From positions 1-64,000 of the forward strand of contig JAGFJL010000122.1 of the NCBI GenBank assembly GCA_024102725.1: a stretch of 64,000 bases of DNA, read 5' to 3'. Origin of the DNA: Nitrococcus mobilis. Lineage in GTDB: Bacteria > Pseudomonadota > Gammaproteobacteria > Nitrococcales > Nitrococcaceae. Below the pieces are notes generated by a model. The model saw nothing but the letters and a program-made list of their open reading frames with translations, did no database searches and was not told where the DNA came from. A program made the position numbers and the translations under genes. Every line of letters starts with the position of its first letter. Positions within the stretch are counted from its first letter, which is position 1. Shown here piece by piece: positions 20,535 to 31,618 of the stretch.

Positions 20535-21979
20535 CTTCCGCCCTCCACGGCGCCGTAACGAGACAGCAAAAGCGCAGGCGCGTTGCCGATACTGCCTGCC
20601 CCCAGCGTAATCAGCAGGTCACCGTCGTGTACCACATCCGGTACGAGTTCGATCAACTCCGCCACGCTCAGCGCGAACACCGGGTCGATCTGGCCACGCA
20701 TTCGGATCGCCCGGCACAGGCTGCGCCCGTCGGCGCCGGCGATGGCCGCCTCACCCGCCGCATAGACTTCCGTGAGCAGCAGCGCATCGGCCGCCGAGAG
20801 CACCCGCGCAAAGTCCTCGAACAAATCCCGGGTCCGACTGTAGCGGTGCGGCTGGAAAGCCAACACGATGCGGCGCCCGGGCCAACCTTCTCGAGCCGCT
20901 CGCAGCACCGCCGCAATCTCCCGTGGGTGGTGGCCGTAATCATCCACCAAACTGATCCGAGCACCCGCCAGGATGAGGTCGCCGCACGGCTGGAAACGCC
21001 GGTCGATGCCGGCAAACTCGGCCAGCCCTCGGACAATGGCGGCGCGGGATACACCGAGTTCCAAGGCCACGGCAATTGCCGCCAACGCATTCAGCGCATT
21101 GTGGCGACCCGGCAGGTTCAGCTCCACGGCAAAAGGCACCTCATCCTCGGCCCGCACCGTGAACCCGGTGCGCAGGCCCCGCTGGACCACCTCGGTGGCA
21201 CGCACGTCGGCATCGGCACTGTAACCATAGGTGCGAGCGGGCCGGGTCATCCGATCCAGCAATGCGCGGACCTCCGGGTCGTCGATGCACAACACCGCCA
21301 AGCCATAGAATGGCAAGTGATGCAGGAACTCGAGAAAGCTCGCCCGCAAACGGGCGAAGTCCCCCTGATAGGCGCCGAGGTGATCGGCGTCGATGTTGGT
21401 CACCACCGCAATCATCGGCTGCAGATAAAGAAACGAAGCATCGCTTTCGTCGGCTTCTGCCACCAGGTAATGGCCCGCGCCCAAACGGGCGTGGCTCGCT
21501 ATACTGTTAAGCCGCCCGCCGATCACGAAAGTGGGATCCAATCCATCCTCGGCAAGCAGGCTCGCGATCAGGCTGGTCGTCGTGGTCTTGCCGTGGGTAC
21601 CCGCCACCGCGACCCCATAGCGGAACCGCATTAACTCCGCGAGCATCTCGGCGCGCGGAACGACGGGGATCCGGTGTTGGCGGGCGGCCACAACCTCGCT
21701 ATTGTCCGGACCAACGGCACTGGAGGTCACCACAGCGTCCATACACGCTACCCGCCGACCATCGTGGCCATACCAGATACAGGCACCGAGATCGCTCAGG
21801 CGTCGAGTGATGGCATTCGCGCGCAAATCCGAACCAAAGACCTCGTAGCCAAGGTTTAGCAAAACCTCGGCGATCCCACCCATTCCGGAACCGCCGATAC
21901 CGACAAAGTAAATACGCCGAACCCGGCGCATCGCACCCGGCGCATTCGGATCCCAACAACGGTTCCAAGCCACACTCAT
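20531..21979 (-). CDS. murC: UDP-N-acetylmuramate--L-alanine ligase
   Basis: Adds L-Ala to UDP-MurNAc. 482 residues from the ATG at 21979, which overlaps the murG stop as ATGA; the frame stays open into murG but the family starts here. Motifs: [16 protein letters not shown] (dinucleotide-like N-domain), [13 protein letters not shown] (P-loop 127-134), [13 protein letters not shown], and [10 protein letters not shown]. Confidence 0.97.
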   Translation of the reverse strand: MSVAWNRCWDPNAPGAMRRVRRIYFVGIGGSGMGGIAEVLLNLGYEVFGSDLRANAITRRLSDLGACIWYGHDGRRVACMDAVVTSSAVGPDNSEVVAARQHRIPVVPRAEMLAELMRFRYGVAVAGTHGKTTTTSLIASLLAEDGLDPTFVIGGRLNSIASHARLGAGHYLVAEADESDASFLYLQPMIAVVTNIDADHLGAYQGDFARLRASFLEFLHHLPFYGLAVLCIDDPEVRALLDRMTRPARTYGYSADADVRATEVVQRGLRTGFTVRAEDEVPFAVELNLPGRHNALNALAAIAVALELGVSRAAIVRGLAEFAGIDRRFQPCGDLILAGARISLVDDYGHHPREIAAVLRAAREGWPGRRIVLAFQPHRYSRTRDLFEDFARVLSAADALLLTEVYAAGEAAIAGADGRSLCRAIRMRGQIDPVFALSVAELIELVPDVVHDGDLLITLGAGSIGNAPALLLSRYGAVEGGR

Positions 21980-23058
21980 GCCGCCATCTCCAGGCACAAC
22001 GCGGCCACACACGCCGTGGCCTGCGGGCGAGCTTGCTGACGAGCACGCTGTGCCATAACCCAGAGCCGATCGCGGTCGCCGAGTAGGCTTGCGAGTACAC
22101 GACTTAGATGCTGTACGCTCAACGCGTGCTGCGGAATGAGCACGGCGGCACCGGCCCGGCTCAGGTAGCGGGCATTGGCTGTCTGGTGGTCGTCCACGGC
22201 GTGCGGAAACGGCACCAACACCGATGCGACGCCGACCGCGGAGAGCTCGGCTACGGTCAACGCACCGGCTCGGCAAATCACCAAATCGGCCCACCCGTAC
22301 GCCTCGGCCATGCTATCGATGAAGGCACTCACTTGTGCCACGATCGCGTAGCGGCAATAGGCTTCCCGCGCCAGCGCCAGAGTGCGCTCACCGGCCTGAT
22401 GCCGGACCACCGGACGCTGCGCCGAGGCCAGCTCGGCCAATGCGGCCGGAACGATCTGATTGAGCACCGCGGCACCCTGGCTACCACCCAGGACCAGCAA
22501 GCGCGGCGGATCCCGACGTGCCGCGTAGCGCCGCTGCGGGACCGGAACGCGCGTGATTTCGACTCGCACGGGGTTGCCGGTCCAAACGCAGGGTACGCCG
22601 CACCCGGCAAACTCCCCCGGGAAACCGGTCATCACGACCCGGGCAAGCCGGCGCACAAGCCGGTTGGTAAAGCCGGCGGTAGCGTTCTGCTCATGAATCA
22701 ACAACGGTCGACGCAGCAGCCATGCCGCTAATGCCCCCGGCCCCGCCGCATACCCTCCCATGCCCAATACGGCCTGCGGCTGGTAGCGGCGCACCAGGCA
22801 CAATGCCTGCCACAGGGCATGCAGCAACATCGCGGGCGCACCGAGCCAGCCGCGCCAGCCCTTGCCCCGCAATCCCCGCACTTCGAGCCACTCCATGGCG
22901 ATCCCCGTCGCCGGCACCACCCGTGCCTCCAAACCCCGCTGAGTCCCGACCCAGATCACTGCTACCCGCCGCCGTCGCAGCTCCTCGGCCACCGCAAGGG
23001 CCGGGAACACGTGGCCTCCGGTTCCACCGGCCAGAATCATCACCGGCGCGTCCTTCAT
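21976..23058 (-). CDS. murG: lipid II synthase (GlcNAc transferase) MurG
   Basis: Peripheral membrane glycosyltransferase that adds GlcNAc to lipid I. 360 residues. The N-terminal glycine-rich loop is [33 protein letters not shown] and [20 protein letters not shown] belong to the C-terminal nucleotide-sugar domain. Start and stop both overlap neighbours by 4 nt (ftsW upstream, murC downstream). Confidence 0.97.
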   Translation of the reverse strand: MKDAPVMILAGGTGGHVFPALAVAEELRRRRVAVIWVGTQRGLEARVVPATGIAMEWLEVRGLRGKGWRGWLGAPAMLLHALWQALCLVRRYQPQAVLGMGGYAAGPGALAAWLLRRPLLIHEQNATAGFTNRLVRRLARVVMTGFPGEFAGCGVPCVWTGNPVRVEITRVPVPQRRYAARRDPPRLLVLGGSQGAAVLNQIVPAALAELASAQRPVVRHQAGERTLALAREAYCRYAIVAQVSAFIDSMAEAYGWADLVICRAGALTVAELSAVGVASVLVPFPHAVDDHQTANARYLSRAGAAVLIPQHALSVQHLSRVLASLLGDRDRLWVMAQRARQQARPQATACVAALCLEMAA

Positions 23059-24260
23059 AGCGCACGCTCCCTGGTCACGGCGCGGGCACTCACCGCGGCA
23101 ACCCGGTTCTCGTAGTCGACTCGGACCAACAGCGTGAGCATGAGCACGCTGATCACCAAGCTGCTACCGCCATAGCTCATGAGCGGCAAAGTCATGCCCT
23201 TGGTAGGCAACAAACCCATGTTGACGCCAATGTTGAGAAAGGCCTGCAGCCCCAGCCAAGTACCCACGGCATAAGCGAGATAGCCGCCAAAGCGCCGCTC
23301 CAGGGCCATGGCCCGCGCGGCGATTCGAAAGGCGCGCCAAACGACGAATCCATAGAGGCCGATGGTCACGATCACCCCGACCAAGCCGAGTTCCTCGGCC
23401 AGTACTGCAAAGAGGAAATCCGTGTGCGCTTCGGGCAAATAGAACAACTTCTCTACGCTGTTGCCGAGCCCCACACCCAGCCACTGCCCGCGACCGATCG
23501 CGATCAGCGACTGGGTAAGCTGGAATCCGGACTGGAAGGGATCCGCCCAGGGATTGAGGAAACCCGTCAACCGCTGCCAACGATACGGTTCGGTGACGAT
23601 CAAGGCGATGCCGGTGGCGGCAACCGGCATGAGCAGCAGGCCGAAACGCCACAATGATACGCCGGCGATGAATAGTAACGCCATACCTGTCGCCGTGAGC
23701 ACAACCGCCGCGCCGAAATCCGGCTCGAGCAGCAGCAGCAACGAGACCAGCGCCAGAACCCCGAACGGGATCAATAGACCGCGCAAAGTGACGCGGACCG
23801 CCTCGCCGCGGCGCACCAGATAGCCGGCGAGATAGACAAAGACACAAAGCTTGGCAAGCTCTGAGACCTGCAGATTGAAAACACCCAACGCCAGCCAACG
23901 GACGCTGCCATTGACCGAGTGTCCTACGCCGGGGAGCAGCACCAACGCCAGCAGCCCAACTCCCAATGCCAACAGCACAACGCCGAGTCGCTGCCATTGA
24001 ATCATAGGAACCCGCAGCACAAGCCAAACCAACAAACCGGCGAGCAGCAGATAGCCGCCTTGCCGACGCAGATAAAACCACGGCTGGCCGAGCTCTCGAT
24101 CGGCGACGGCCACCGAAGCGGAGGCCATCATGACGAGCCCTAATGCCGCAATCGCGAGCACCACACCGAACAGCGTCCAGTCCAAATTGGCCGTCAACGC
24201 AGGCTCTCGGCGGTGGGGGCGCTCACTGCGCAAAGCGGTGTTGGCGGCGGTCTCAGCCAT
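23055..24260 (-). CDS. ftsW: septal peptidoglycan polymerase FtsW
   Basis: SEDS-family glycosyltransferase that works with FtsI at the septum. 401 residues and about ten hydrophobic segments. SEDS motifs: GSVRWLALGVFNLQVSELAK, LLEPDFGAAVVL, GNSVEKLFYLPEAHTDFLFA with the conserved region before the large periplasmic loop, and GLLPTKGMTLPLMSYGGSS. The start overlaps the murD end by 8 nt. Confidence 0.97.
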   Translation of the reverse strand: MAETAANTALRSERPHRREPALTANLDWTLFGVVLAIAALGLVMMASASVAVADRELGQPWFYLRRQGGYLLLAGLLVWLVLRVPMIQWQRLGVVLLALGVGLLALVLLPGVGHSVNGSVRWLALGVFNLQVSELAKLCVFVYLAGYLVRRGEAVRVTLRGLLIPFGVLALVSLLLLLEPDFGAAVVLTATGMALLFIAGVSLWRFGLLLMPVAATGIALIVTEPYRWQRLTGFLNPWADPFQSGFQLTQSLIAIGRGQWLGVGLGNSVEKLFYLPEAHTDFLFAVLAEELGLVGVIVTIGLYGFVVWRAFRIAARAMALERRFGGYLAYAVGTWLGLQAFLNIGVNMGLLPTKGMTLPLMSYGGSSLVISVLMLTLLVRVDYENRVAAVSARAVTRERAL

Positions 24261-25590
24261 TTATTGCTGCCTCCACGGCCGTACGGAACACCTCACCGCG
24301 CTCGGCGTAGCTCGAAAACATATCGAGGCTCGCGCAGGCTGGAGAGAGCAGGACGATGTCACCGGCTCGTGCCAACCGCGCAGCACCTGCTACGGCAGCG
24401 GATAGATCCGCAGCCCGCTCCACGGGACAGACTCCAGCGATGGCACTTGCCAGGCGCTGTGCATCCTCGCCGAACACCACTGCCGCGCGCGCTCGCGCGC
24501 GCAACGCCGGCCCCAGCGCCGTAAAATCCTGGCCCTTGCCCTGGCCACCCAGGATCAAGATCAGCGGTCGCTCGAGTCCGGCCACAGCCGCCACGGTTGC
24601 CCCGACATTGGTGCCTTTGGAGTCGTTGATCCAGAGCACGCCGTCGCGCTCGATCACCGGCTCCATGCGATGCGGTAATCCTCTGAATGTCTGCAAACCC
24701 TGCAACAGAGCCGGCAGCGGCAATCCCGCCGCACTGCCAAGAGCAAGTGCCGCCAGCGCATTGGCCTGATTGTGCCGACCCACCGGATGGAATGCCGCGC
24801 ACGGAGCGAGTCGATCCCGACCGCGACAAAACCACGGCTCGCCATCCCAGCAGTCGATGCCAAAGGTACGCGCATCGGCCGGTGCAGCGAGCGTAAAGTA
24901 AAGCGTTTCACGCTCGGCGCTCGCCAGGGCGCGCACGACCGAATCATCGGCATTCAGAATCATGATCCCATCGCCGCGGAAAATAGCCGCCTTAGCCTTA
25001 AGATAGGCTGCAACATTGGGGTAGCGGTCCAAATGGTCGGGTGCAATGTTGAGTAGACCCGCCGCTTGGGCGTTGAGGCTGTAAACGCTCTCAAGCTGAA
25101 AGCTCGATAGCTCGAGCACGAATAGCTGCACTTGCGGAATCCGCAACAAATCCAATGCCGGTGGCCCCAAATTGCCGCCAACCGCCACGGTGAGGCCGGC
25201 CGCCCGCGCCATCTCACCCAACAAAGCGGTGACCGTGCTTTTGCCGTTGGTCCCAGTGATCGCAAGCACCGGAGCCGCTGCAGCGCGCGCGAACAGCTCG
25301 ATGTCCCCGACCAAGGGGATGCCGTTGGCGCGTGCCGCGCACAGTGCCGGCTCCGCGAGCGACACTCCAGGGCTGACCACAATTTCCTCTGCCGCGAGCA
25401 ACCAGTCCCGAGCTAGACCGCCGCTGGCCACCGGCACCTCAGGGTACGCCGCGCGCAGTGCCGCGAGCCGGGGTGGCTCCATGCGGCTGTCGGTCACTGC
25501 GACCCGCCACCCCTGCCTGAGCAGGTGGCGCACACAGGAAAAGCCGGTTTCCCCGAGCCCGACGATCACCTTGTCAACCCCGTTCACCAT
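24253..25590 (-). CDS. murD: UDP-N-acetylmuramoyl-L-alanine--D-glutamate ligase
   Basis: Adds D-Glu to the precursor. 445 residues from the ATG at 25590, preceded by AGAGGCG; the frame is open far upstream through mraY but that part is not coding. P-loop TGTNGKSTV is near 112-120. LFVLELSSFQLE, LNIAPDHLDRY, and INDSKGTNVGAT are typical of MurD. Confidence 0.96.
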   Translation of the reverse strand: MVNGVDKVIVGLGETGFSCVRHLLRQGWRVAVTDSRMEPPRLAALRAAYPEVPVASGGLARDWLLAAEEIVVSPGVSLAEPALCAARANGIPLVGDIELFARAAAAPVLAITGTNGKSTVTALLGEMARAAGLTVAVGGNLGPPALDLLRIPQVQLFVLELSSFQLESVYSLNAQAAGLLNIAPDHLDRYPNVAAYLKAKAAIFRGDGIMILNADDSVVRALASAERETLYFTLAAPADARTFGIDCWDGEPWFCRGRDRLAPCAAFHPVGRHNQANALAALALGSAAGLPLPALLQGLQTFRGLPHRMEPVIERDGVLWINDSKGTNVGATVAAVAGLERPLILILGGQGKGQDFTALGPALRARARAAVVFGEDAQRLASAIAGVCPVERAADLSAAVAGAARLARAGDIVLLSPACASLDMFSSYAERGEVFRTAVEAAING

Positions 25591-25604
25591 TCGCCTCTCG
25601 CCTC

Positions 25605-26687
25605 TTAGCGCAGCTTCAGCGTCGCCAACCCGATAAGGACCAGAATAATGGTGACGATCCAGAACCGAACGATGACCCGCGGCTCCGGACAGCCCTTGAG
25701 CTCGAAATGATGGTGCAGCGGCGCCATTCGCAACACGCGCTGACCGGTCAGTTTGAAAGCGGCGACTTGCACCATGACCGACAGCGTCTCGATGACGAAC
25801 ACCCCCCCCATGACGAAGAGCACCAATTCCTGGCGCACTACTACGGCCAGTACACCCAGCGCTGCACCCAATGCCAACGCCCCCACATCGCCCATGAACA
25901 CCATGGCGGGATAGGTGTTGAACCAGAGAAAGCCCAGCCCCGCACCCACCAGCGCACCGCAAAACACCACCGCCTCGCCGACCCCCTTGATGTAGGGAAT
26001 GCCGAGATACTGTGCGAACGTGATATGGCCTGTGGCATAGACGAACACCGCCAGCGCGGCACCGACCAAGACCGTGGGCACAATGGCCAACCCGTCGAGT
26101 CCGTCGGTGAGGTTCACCGCGTTGGAAGAACCTACGATGACGAAGTAGGTCAGCGGGATGAACAGCCAATCCAGCGGGATCCGCACCGACTTGAAGAAGG
26201 GGACGATCAAAGAGGTCTCGACTGGAGCTTGGGCCGTGACATACAACACCAACGCCACAAGCAGCCCGAGCGCCGACTGCCAGCCATATTTGATTCGCGC
26301 CGGCAATCCTGTGCTGTTGCCGTGAATGAGCTTGAGATAGTCGTCCACCCCGCCGACCGCACCGAAGGCCAGCGTGGCCAACAAAACGATCCAAACGAAA
26401 CGATTACCGAGATCACTCCACAGCAGCGTCGATACGGCGATGCTCAGCAGGATCAGCGTACCACCCATGGTCGGCGTGCCGGCCTTCGAGAAGTGGGTCT
26501 GCGGACCATCTTGGCGAATCTGCTGGCCAACTTGATATTGAATCAGCCAACGAATGAGCCTCGGCCCCACCGCCAACGAAATGATCAGCGCAGTCAACGC
26601 TCCGACGATGGCGCGGAAAGTCAAATACTGGACGACATTGAAAGCGCCGTAGTATTGCGCCAACCATTCCGCTAGGAGCAGTAGCAC
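25605..26687 (-). CDS. mraY: phospho-N-acetylmuramoyl-pentapeptide transferase
   Basis: Integral membrane enzyme that makes lipid I from UDP-MurNAc-pentapeptide and undecaprenyl phosphate. With the GTG at 26687 it has 360 residues, the E. coli length, and the start MLLLLAEWL matches the family; no ATG fits. The GTG follows the murF stop by 2 nt. Motifs: [30 protein letters not shown] with the catalytic Asp region, [14 protein letters not shown], and [12 protein letters not shown]. About ten membrane segments. Confidence 0.96.
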   Translation of the reverse strand: MLLLLAEWLAQYYGAFNVVQYLTFRAIVGALTALIISLAVGPRLIRWLIQYQVGQQIRQDGPQTHFSKAGTPTMGGTLILLSIAVSTLLWSDLGNRFVWIVLLATLAFGAVGGVDDYLKLIHGNSTGLPARIKYGWQSALGLLVALVLYVTAQAPVETSLIVPFFKSVRIPLDWLFIPLTYFVIVGSSNAVNLTDGLDGLAIVPTVLVGAALAVFVYATGHITFAQYLGIPYIKGVGEAVVFCGALVGAGLGFLWFNTYPAMVFMGDVGALALGAALGVLAVVVRQELVLFVMGGVFVIETLSVMVQVAAFKLTGQRVLRMAPLHHHFELKGCPEPRVIVRFWIVTIILVLIGLATLKLR

Positions 26688-26689
26688 GT

Positions 26690-28051
26690 TTAGCCCCCCA
26701 TCCTGGCCGCACCCGGCTTCCCGACCGCCAACCGATCGGCAATGATATCCATGGCCGCCGAGCGTGAGCCCTTGACGAGCACCGCAATATCCGGTCCAAG
26801 ACCACCGGATAGGGCCTTGATAAGTGCCTCGCAATCATCGAAACACTCGGCTCCGGCCCCGAATCCCGCGGCGCTTGCAGCAGCGAGTTCACCGATCACG
26901 AACAGCCGTTCGACCCCGCTCGCGCGAGCTAACTGGCCCGCACGCCGATGCAGGTGCCAAGCTGTCTCGCCCAATTCCGCCATATCGCCCAGCACCAGCC
27001 AGCGACGCTGCGAGTTTTCGGCCAATACGCGAATCGCCGCCGCCAGTGAAGCGGGATTGGCGTTGTAAGTGTCGTCCAAAATACGGGCTCCGCCGATCCC
27101 CTCCCGCCAGCACAACCGCCCCGGCACCGGGCGCATCGCTTCCAGACCGGCCCGGACTGCCGCCTCAGGTACTTCGAGCGCCAACGCGGTTGCGGCACTC
27201 GCCAGCGCATTGAGCTGATTATGGCGCCCGAGCAGAGGCAAGCGCACGGGCAATACCCGGCCGTCCCAATGCAGCTCCAACTGACCATCCGCCGTCGTAG
27301 CGGCGCGGACCGCAGCGCGCCGGCCGAACCCATAAGTCACGCAGCGCCGGGGGTTGGCCAGCCGCTGCCAGAGATTCGCAAAAGCATCATCGGCGTTGAT
27401 TACGGCGATCCCGTCGTCGAGCAGTGCCTCGAACAGCTCCCCCTTACCTCGCGCCACCCCAGCCACCGAGCCGAAACCGTCCAGGTGGGCTGGCCCGGCA
27501 TTGGTGATGACGCCGACGCTCGGGCGAACCCACTGCGTCAAGCGTCGGATCTGCCCAGGAGCGCTGGCGCCGAGCTCGAGCACGGCGTAACGGTGGCGAC
27601 GCTGCAGACGACATAGGGTCAGCGGCACACCGAGCTCGTTGTTGTAGTTCCCCGAGGTAGCCAAGGTCGCACCGTGACGGGTGAGTATCGTCGCCAACAT
27701 CTCCTTGACGGTGGTCTTGCCATTGCTTCCGGTCACAGCCACGATCCGGGTCGCGGAGCAGTGCTCTCGGACCCAACAGCCCAAGGCAGCCAGCGTCTCG
27801 CGACCATCGGCTACGATCCACTGCGGCAGCGGTTCCGACACGGCACGCTCGAGCAACGCCGCCGCGGCCCCCGCCGCGCGGGCGGCGCTCACGTAGTCGT
27901 GGCCGTCCACTCGGCTGCCCGGAAGGGCGACGAAGAGTTCACCCGGCCGTATGCGGCGTGAGTCGAGCGCCGCCCCCACGATCTCGGTATCCGGCCCGCG
28001 CAGATGCCCGCCCAGATCGGCGGCCAGTCGGCTGAGCGGCACCGCATCCAT
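26690..28051 (-). CDS. murF: UDP-N-acetylmuramoyl-tripeptide--D-alanyl-D-alanine ligase
   Basis: Adds D-Ala-D-Ala to complete the pentapeptide precursor. 453 residues. [14 protein letters not shown] is the N-domain motif; P-loop [14 protein letters not shown] spans about 105-118; [15 protein letters not shown] and [16 protein letters not shown] are diagnostic for MurF. Its ATG shares one base with the murE stop (TGATG), indicating coupled translation. Confidence 0.97.
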   Translation of the reverse strand: MDAVPLSRLAADLGGHLRGPDTEIVGAALDSRRIRPGELFVALPGSRVDGHDYVSAARAAGAAAALLERAVSEPLPQWIVADGRETLAALGCWVREHCSATRIVAVTGSNGKTTVKEMLATILTRHGATLATSGNYNNELGVPLTLCRLQRRHRYAVLELGASAPGQIRRLTQWVRPSVGVITNAGPAHLDGFGSVAGVARGKGELFEALLDDGIAVINADDAFANLWQRLANPRRCVTYGFGRRAAVRAATTADGQLELHWDGRVLPVRLPLLGRHNQLNALASAATALALEVPEAAVRAGLEAMRPVPGRLCWREGIGGARILDDTYNANPASLAAAIRVLAENSQRRWLVLGDMAELGETAWHLHRRAGQLARASGVERLFVIGELAAASAAGFGAGAECFDDCEALIKALSGGLGPDIAVLVKGSRSAAMDIIADRLAVGKPGAARMGG

Positions 28052-29562
28052 CAGCGCAACTCCTCCAGCGCTTGTTTAACGGTCTCGCGGTCGCTGTAAG
28101 GCAATTGCTGGGCTCCGATGAGCTGATAATCCTCATGGCCCTTGCCGGCAACCAGGATGGCATCTTCAGGAGCCGCCGCTCGAATACTATGGATAACGGC
28201 TTCTCTGCGATCCTCAATGACCCTCACGCGGCTGTTGTCCGCACCGGTCCCGGCCTGGATCTCGGCTATGATGCGCTGAGGATCTTCGGTACGCGGATTA
28301 TCGTTGGTGATAATGATCCGATCCGCGCTCGCCCGGGCGAGCGCGCCCATAAGCGGCCGCTTGCCTCGATCGCGGTCCCCACCGCAGCCGAAAACGCACC
28401 AGATGCGCCCCGCAAAGTGCTCGCGCATCGCCGCCAACGCCGCCCGTAAACCCGCCGGCGTATGGGCGTAATCGATCACCACCGAGGGACGGCCCGCACC
28501 CCCGTAACGCTCCATCCGGCCACTGACCGGCTGCAACAAAGACAACCGCTGCAGCGCCTCTCGGAGCGGGACTTCCAGCGCCAACAAGGCACCGAGCGTA
28601 GCGAGCACATTGGCCGCATTGAAGCGTCCCAACAAACCGATCCGAACGGTGGCTCGACAACCGAAGGCATCCAGCACCAGCCGCAAGCCATCGGGCTCGG
28701 TTGCGAGGCGCAGACAGCGCAGCTGCGCCGCCTCGGCCCCAGCCAGCGAGTAACCGATCACCCGCGCATGACACACGCTTGCCCATAGGCTGCGCCCGAA
28801 ATCGTCATCGACATTGACAACGACGGTATGGAGCTCGGGCCGCTGGAACAGCAATGCCTTGGCCTGGGCATAAGCGGCCAGCGAGGGATGGTAGTCCAGG
28901 TGATCGCGGCTGAGGTTGGTGAGCACCGCGACATCGAAACCGACTCCGGCGAGGCGCTGCTGATGCAGCGCGTGTGAGGATACCTCGATCACGACGGCCC
29001 GGGCGTGCTGAACTCGCAGCTGCTCCAATTCGCGTTGGAGCGTTATCGGATCCGGGGTGGTCAAGCTCGTAACTCTTCCCAAATGATCCGGCAAGCCACA
29101 GCCGAGCGTGCCGAGAATCCCGCAGCGGTGCCCTTTGCGGTCCAAAGCATGGGCGATGAACTGGCTCACCGAAGTTTTACCATCGGTACCCGTCACGCCT
29201 AGCACGGTCATGTTCGCGGCTGGAGCGCCGTAGAAACGCGCGGCGATAATCCCCACCTGCGCAGGCAAAGATTGCACTGCGATACACGGCACGGCCTGTT
29301 GCGCACAACGCGCACTCAATGCTTGGCCATCGAAACCCGGGGTAGGCTGCCAAAGAATCGCGGCGGCACCGTGGGCGAGCGCCTCAGCGGCAAACTCCCC
29401 GCCATGGTGTAACGTGCCTTGGACCGCCATGAAGAGATAACCAGGGCGCACTTCGCGGCTGTCTATGGCAACTCCATGGATCGGCCGCTCGTCGGCTTCG
29501 ATCCCGAGTGGTTCGAGAAGCCCCCGTAGCCGCTGCGCTGCCCGAGCCAAAAGGACGGTCAT
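28051..29562 (-). CDS. murE: UDP-N-acetylmuramoyl-dipeptide--2,6-diaminopimelate ligase
   Basis: Adds the third residue of the stem peptide. 503 residues. P-loop GVTGTDGKTSV is near 122-132. The substrate-specificity loop reads TNDNPRTEDPQ; DNPR is the known signature for meso-diaminopimelate rather than lysine. Start overlaps the ftsI stop as ATGA. Confidence 0.97.
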   Translation of the reverse strand: MTVLLARAAQRLRGLLEPLGIEADERPIHGVAIDSREVRPGYLFMAVQGTLHHGGEFAAEALAHGAAAILWQPTPGFDGQALSARCAQQAVPCIAVQSLPAQVGIIAARFYGAPAANMTVLGVTGTDGKTSVSQFIAHALDRKGHRCGILGTLGCGLPDHLGRVTSLTTPDPITLQRELEQLRVQHARAVVIEVSSHALHQQRLAGVGFDVAVLTNLSRDHLDYHPSLAAYAQAKALLFQRPELHTVVVNVDDDFGRSLWASVCHARVIGYSLAGAEAAQLRCLRLATEPDGLRLVLDAFGCRATVRIGLLGRFNAANVLATLGALLALEVPLREALQRLSLLQPVSGRMERYGGAGRPSVVIDYAHTPAGLRAALAAMREHFAGRIWCVFGCGGDRDRGKRPLMGALARASADRIIITNDNPRTEDPQRIIAEIQAGTGADNSRVRVIEDRREAVIHSIRAAAPEDAILVAGKGHEDYQLIGAQQLPYSDRETVKQALEELR

Positions 29563-31286
29563 GGTGCCATCTCTCCGGCAGCCAACAGCGCCGGTTGCTG
29601 CAAGCGGCCATCGGGCGGCACATTGCGCAACCGCAGCGCCCCCTCGACCACGTGCCTAAAGATCGGTGCGGCCACCAGCCCGCCATAGTACGACTTACCG
29701 GTCGGCTCGTTGATGATCACGGCGCAGACAAAACGAGGCGCGCTGGCCGGCGCGATACCGGCAAACAAGGCCACATAACGGCGCTCCGAGTAACCGCCGG
29801 AGGCGGACTTCTTCACGGTCCCGGTCTTGCCGGCGATGCGATAACCTGGAATGGCGGCCTTAGGCGCCGTGCCCTCGCTGGAGACTACTTGCTCCATCAT
29901 GGAGCGCACGGCTCTAGCACTGCGCGCGCTCATCACACGCTGCCCTGCCGGCGCGCTGTTCACGCGCAGCAGCGAGACCGGCAACAGTCGCCCATCATTG
30001 GCGATGGCAGTATAGGCTTGCGCGAGCTGCAAAGCCGTGGCGGAGACCCCATAGCCAAAGGCCAGGGTCGCTCGGTCAATCGGGTAGCGCGGCGGTCGCC
30101 CCGAGAGATAGCCGTCCGTCTCTCCCGGAAACCCGCTGCCCGTGGGACGGCCGAAACCAACCCGGCCGAGCATCCGCCATACGGTGCCCGGCTTCAGGTC
30201 CAACGCAATTTTTGCCGCCCCAACGTTACTCGACTTCTCGATGACCGTCATAACGTCGATGACACCGTAGTTGCGCACGTCGTGCACGGTGTCACTCGCC
30301 ACACGCAGCACACCGGGTGTCGTGTCCACAAGCGAATGGGGCGCAAACCGACCACTGTCCAGCGCGGCCGCGATCGTGAACGGCTTGAGGCTCGAGCCGG
30401 GCTCGAAGGCATCCGTGACGGCCCGGTTGCGGTAATGACTGGGAATCAGCTCGGCGCGGTCGTTGGGATTGAATGCCGGCTGATTGACCATCACCAAAAC
30501 CTCGCCCGTACGGGCATCCAGCAATACCAGCGAACCAGACTGCGCGTCGTGCTTGCGGACCGCCGCCTTAAGGGCGCGATAAGCGATGTATTGAAGCCGG
30601 CGGTCCACACTGAGTACAAGATCGTGACCCGGCTTGGGCTCGCGCAGTCGCTCTACATCTTCTATCACCCGGCCCAGTCGATCCTTGATCACCCGTTTCG
30701 CGCCGGGCTTTCCTCGTAACCAATCGTTAAAAGCGAGCTCCATGCCCTCTTGGCCTACATCGTCGATATTGGTAAAGCCGACGAGTTGGCCAGCCACCTC
30801 ACCGGCTGGATAGAAACGCCGGTATTCGCGCTGTAGAGCGACGCCCGGCAACCGCAAAGCGACCACTTGCTGGCCCAGGTTCGGGGTAATGCGCCGACGC
30901 AGATAGACAAATTCACGCGCCCGGCGAGCGTGCAGATCGGCGCGCAGACGCTCGGCGTCAAGCTGCAACAGTTGAGCAAGCCGGGCCGTTTTAGCGTGGC
31001 TTGCCAACAGCAGATCGCCCGGATCGGCCCAAACCGAGTCCACCGGCGTGCTGATGGCCAGCGGCTCACCATTGCGATCCCGGATCACCCCGCGGTGGGC
31101 CGGGATCTCCACATCGCGCAGAAACCGCGCAGCGCCTTGGTTGAGCAGGAAATCTCGGTCCAAAACCTGCAAGTCCACGGCACGCCAGATCAACCCCCCC
31201 GCAAACCCGACGAAGCAGCACAGCAGCGCCACCGGGCGCCACTTGGGCAACGGCCGCGGCTTGCTATCCGATGCATGCCTGATCAA
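29559..31286 (-). CDS. ftsI: septal transpeptidase FtsI (PBP3)
   Basis: Class B penicillin-binding protein that cross-links septal peptidoglycan. 575 residues. One N-terminal membrane segment (ALLCCFVGFAGGLIW). Catalytic motifs are complete: SxxK at S298-K301 (GSSLKPFT), SxN at S352-N354 (KSSNVGAAK), KTG at 487-489 (AGKTGTVKK). HRGVIRDRNGEPLA belongs to the pedestal domain. Confidence 0.97.
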   Translation of the reverse strand: MIRHASDSKPRPLPKWRPVALLCCFVGFAGGLIWRAVDLQVLDRDFLLNQGAARFLRDVEIPAHRGVIRDRNGEPLAISTPVDSVWADPGDLLLASHAKTARLAQLLQLDAERLRADLHARRAREFVYLRRRITPNLGQQVVALRLPGVALQREYRRFYPAGEVAGQLVGFTNIDDVGQEGMELAFNDWLRGKPGAKRVIKDRLGRVIEDVERLREPKPGHDLVLSVDRRLQYIAYRALKAAVRKHDAQSGSLVLLDARTGEVLVMVNQPAFNPNDRAELIPSHYRNRAVTDAFEPGSSLKPFTIAAALDSGRFAPHSLVDTTPGVLRVASDTVHDVRNYGVIDVMTVIEKSSNVGAAKIALDLKPGTVWRMLGRVGFGRPTGSGFPGETDGYLSGRPPRYPIDRATLAFGYGVSATALQLAQAYTAIANDGRLLPVSLLRVNSAPAGQRVMSARSARAVRSMMEQVVSSEGTAPKAAIPGYRIAGKTGTVKKSASGGYSERRYVALFAGIAPASAPRFVCAVIINEPTGKSYYGGLVAAPIFRHVVEGALRLRNVPPDGRLQQPALLAAGEMAP

Positions 31287-31336
31287 GTTTTGCTCCCCGC
31301 TTCGCAGACCGACCCTCTATCTGGAGAGTCAGCAAA

Positions 31337-31618
31337 TTATCGGCTGTCTATCGACAGGATCACCACATCGCCCGGCCTCGGCATCCGCATCTCAAGCCGC
31401 TCACGAGCAATACGCTCGACTCGCCCGTGGGTTGCCCATGCACCCTGCTCGAGTTGCAGCTTGCCCCACTCGGTTTTGAGCTGATCACGCTCCTGCTGTA
31501 GCTCTTGTAACTGTATGAACAACCGCCGACTCTTATGTTTGCTGTAGACAACCCCGATCGCAGAGCCGACCACCATCGCCAATAAAATGAAGACCGTTGC
31601 GGCGGATCGAGCCTTCAA
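31337..31618 (-). CDS. ftsL: cell division protein FtsL
   Basis: Small bitopic divisome protein. 93 residues. One N-terminal membrane helix ([21 protein letters not shown]) is followed by a coiled coil ([20 protein letters not shown]) and the family-like [18 protein letters not shown] segment. Sequence conservation is low in this family, but position between rsmH and ftsI and topology fix the call. It starts with a 4-nt overlap on the rsmH stop. Confidence 0.93.
   Translation of the reverse strand: MKARSAATVFILLAMVVGSAIGVVYSKHKSRRLFIQLQELQQERDQLKTEWGKLQLEQGAWATHGRVERIARERLEMRMPRPGDVVILSIDSR

Noticed and set aside
20009-21634. Long plus-strand open frame (541 codons) opposite murB and murC
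   Set aside because: No family resemblance, Pro/Arg/His-rich as expected for an antisense frame in high-GC DNA, and it is fully opposite clear genes. The same applies to 12339-13697 opposite secA.
25591-26394. A 268-codon N-terminal extension of murD
   Set aside because: It is the open shadow of mraY in another frame; the MurD family start and a ribosome site are at 25590.
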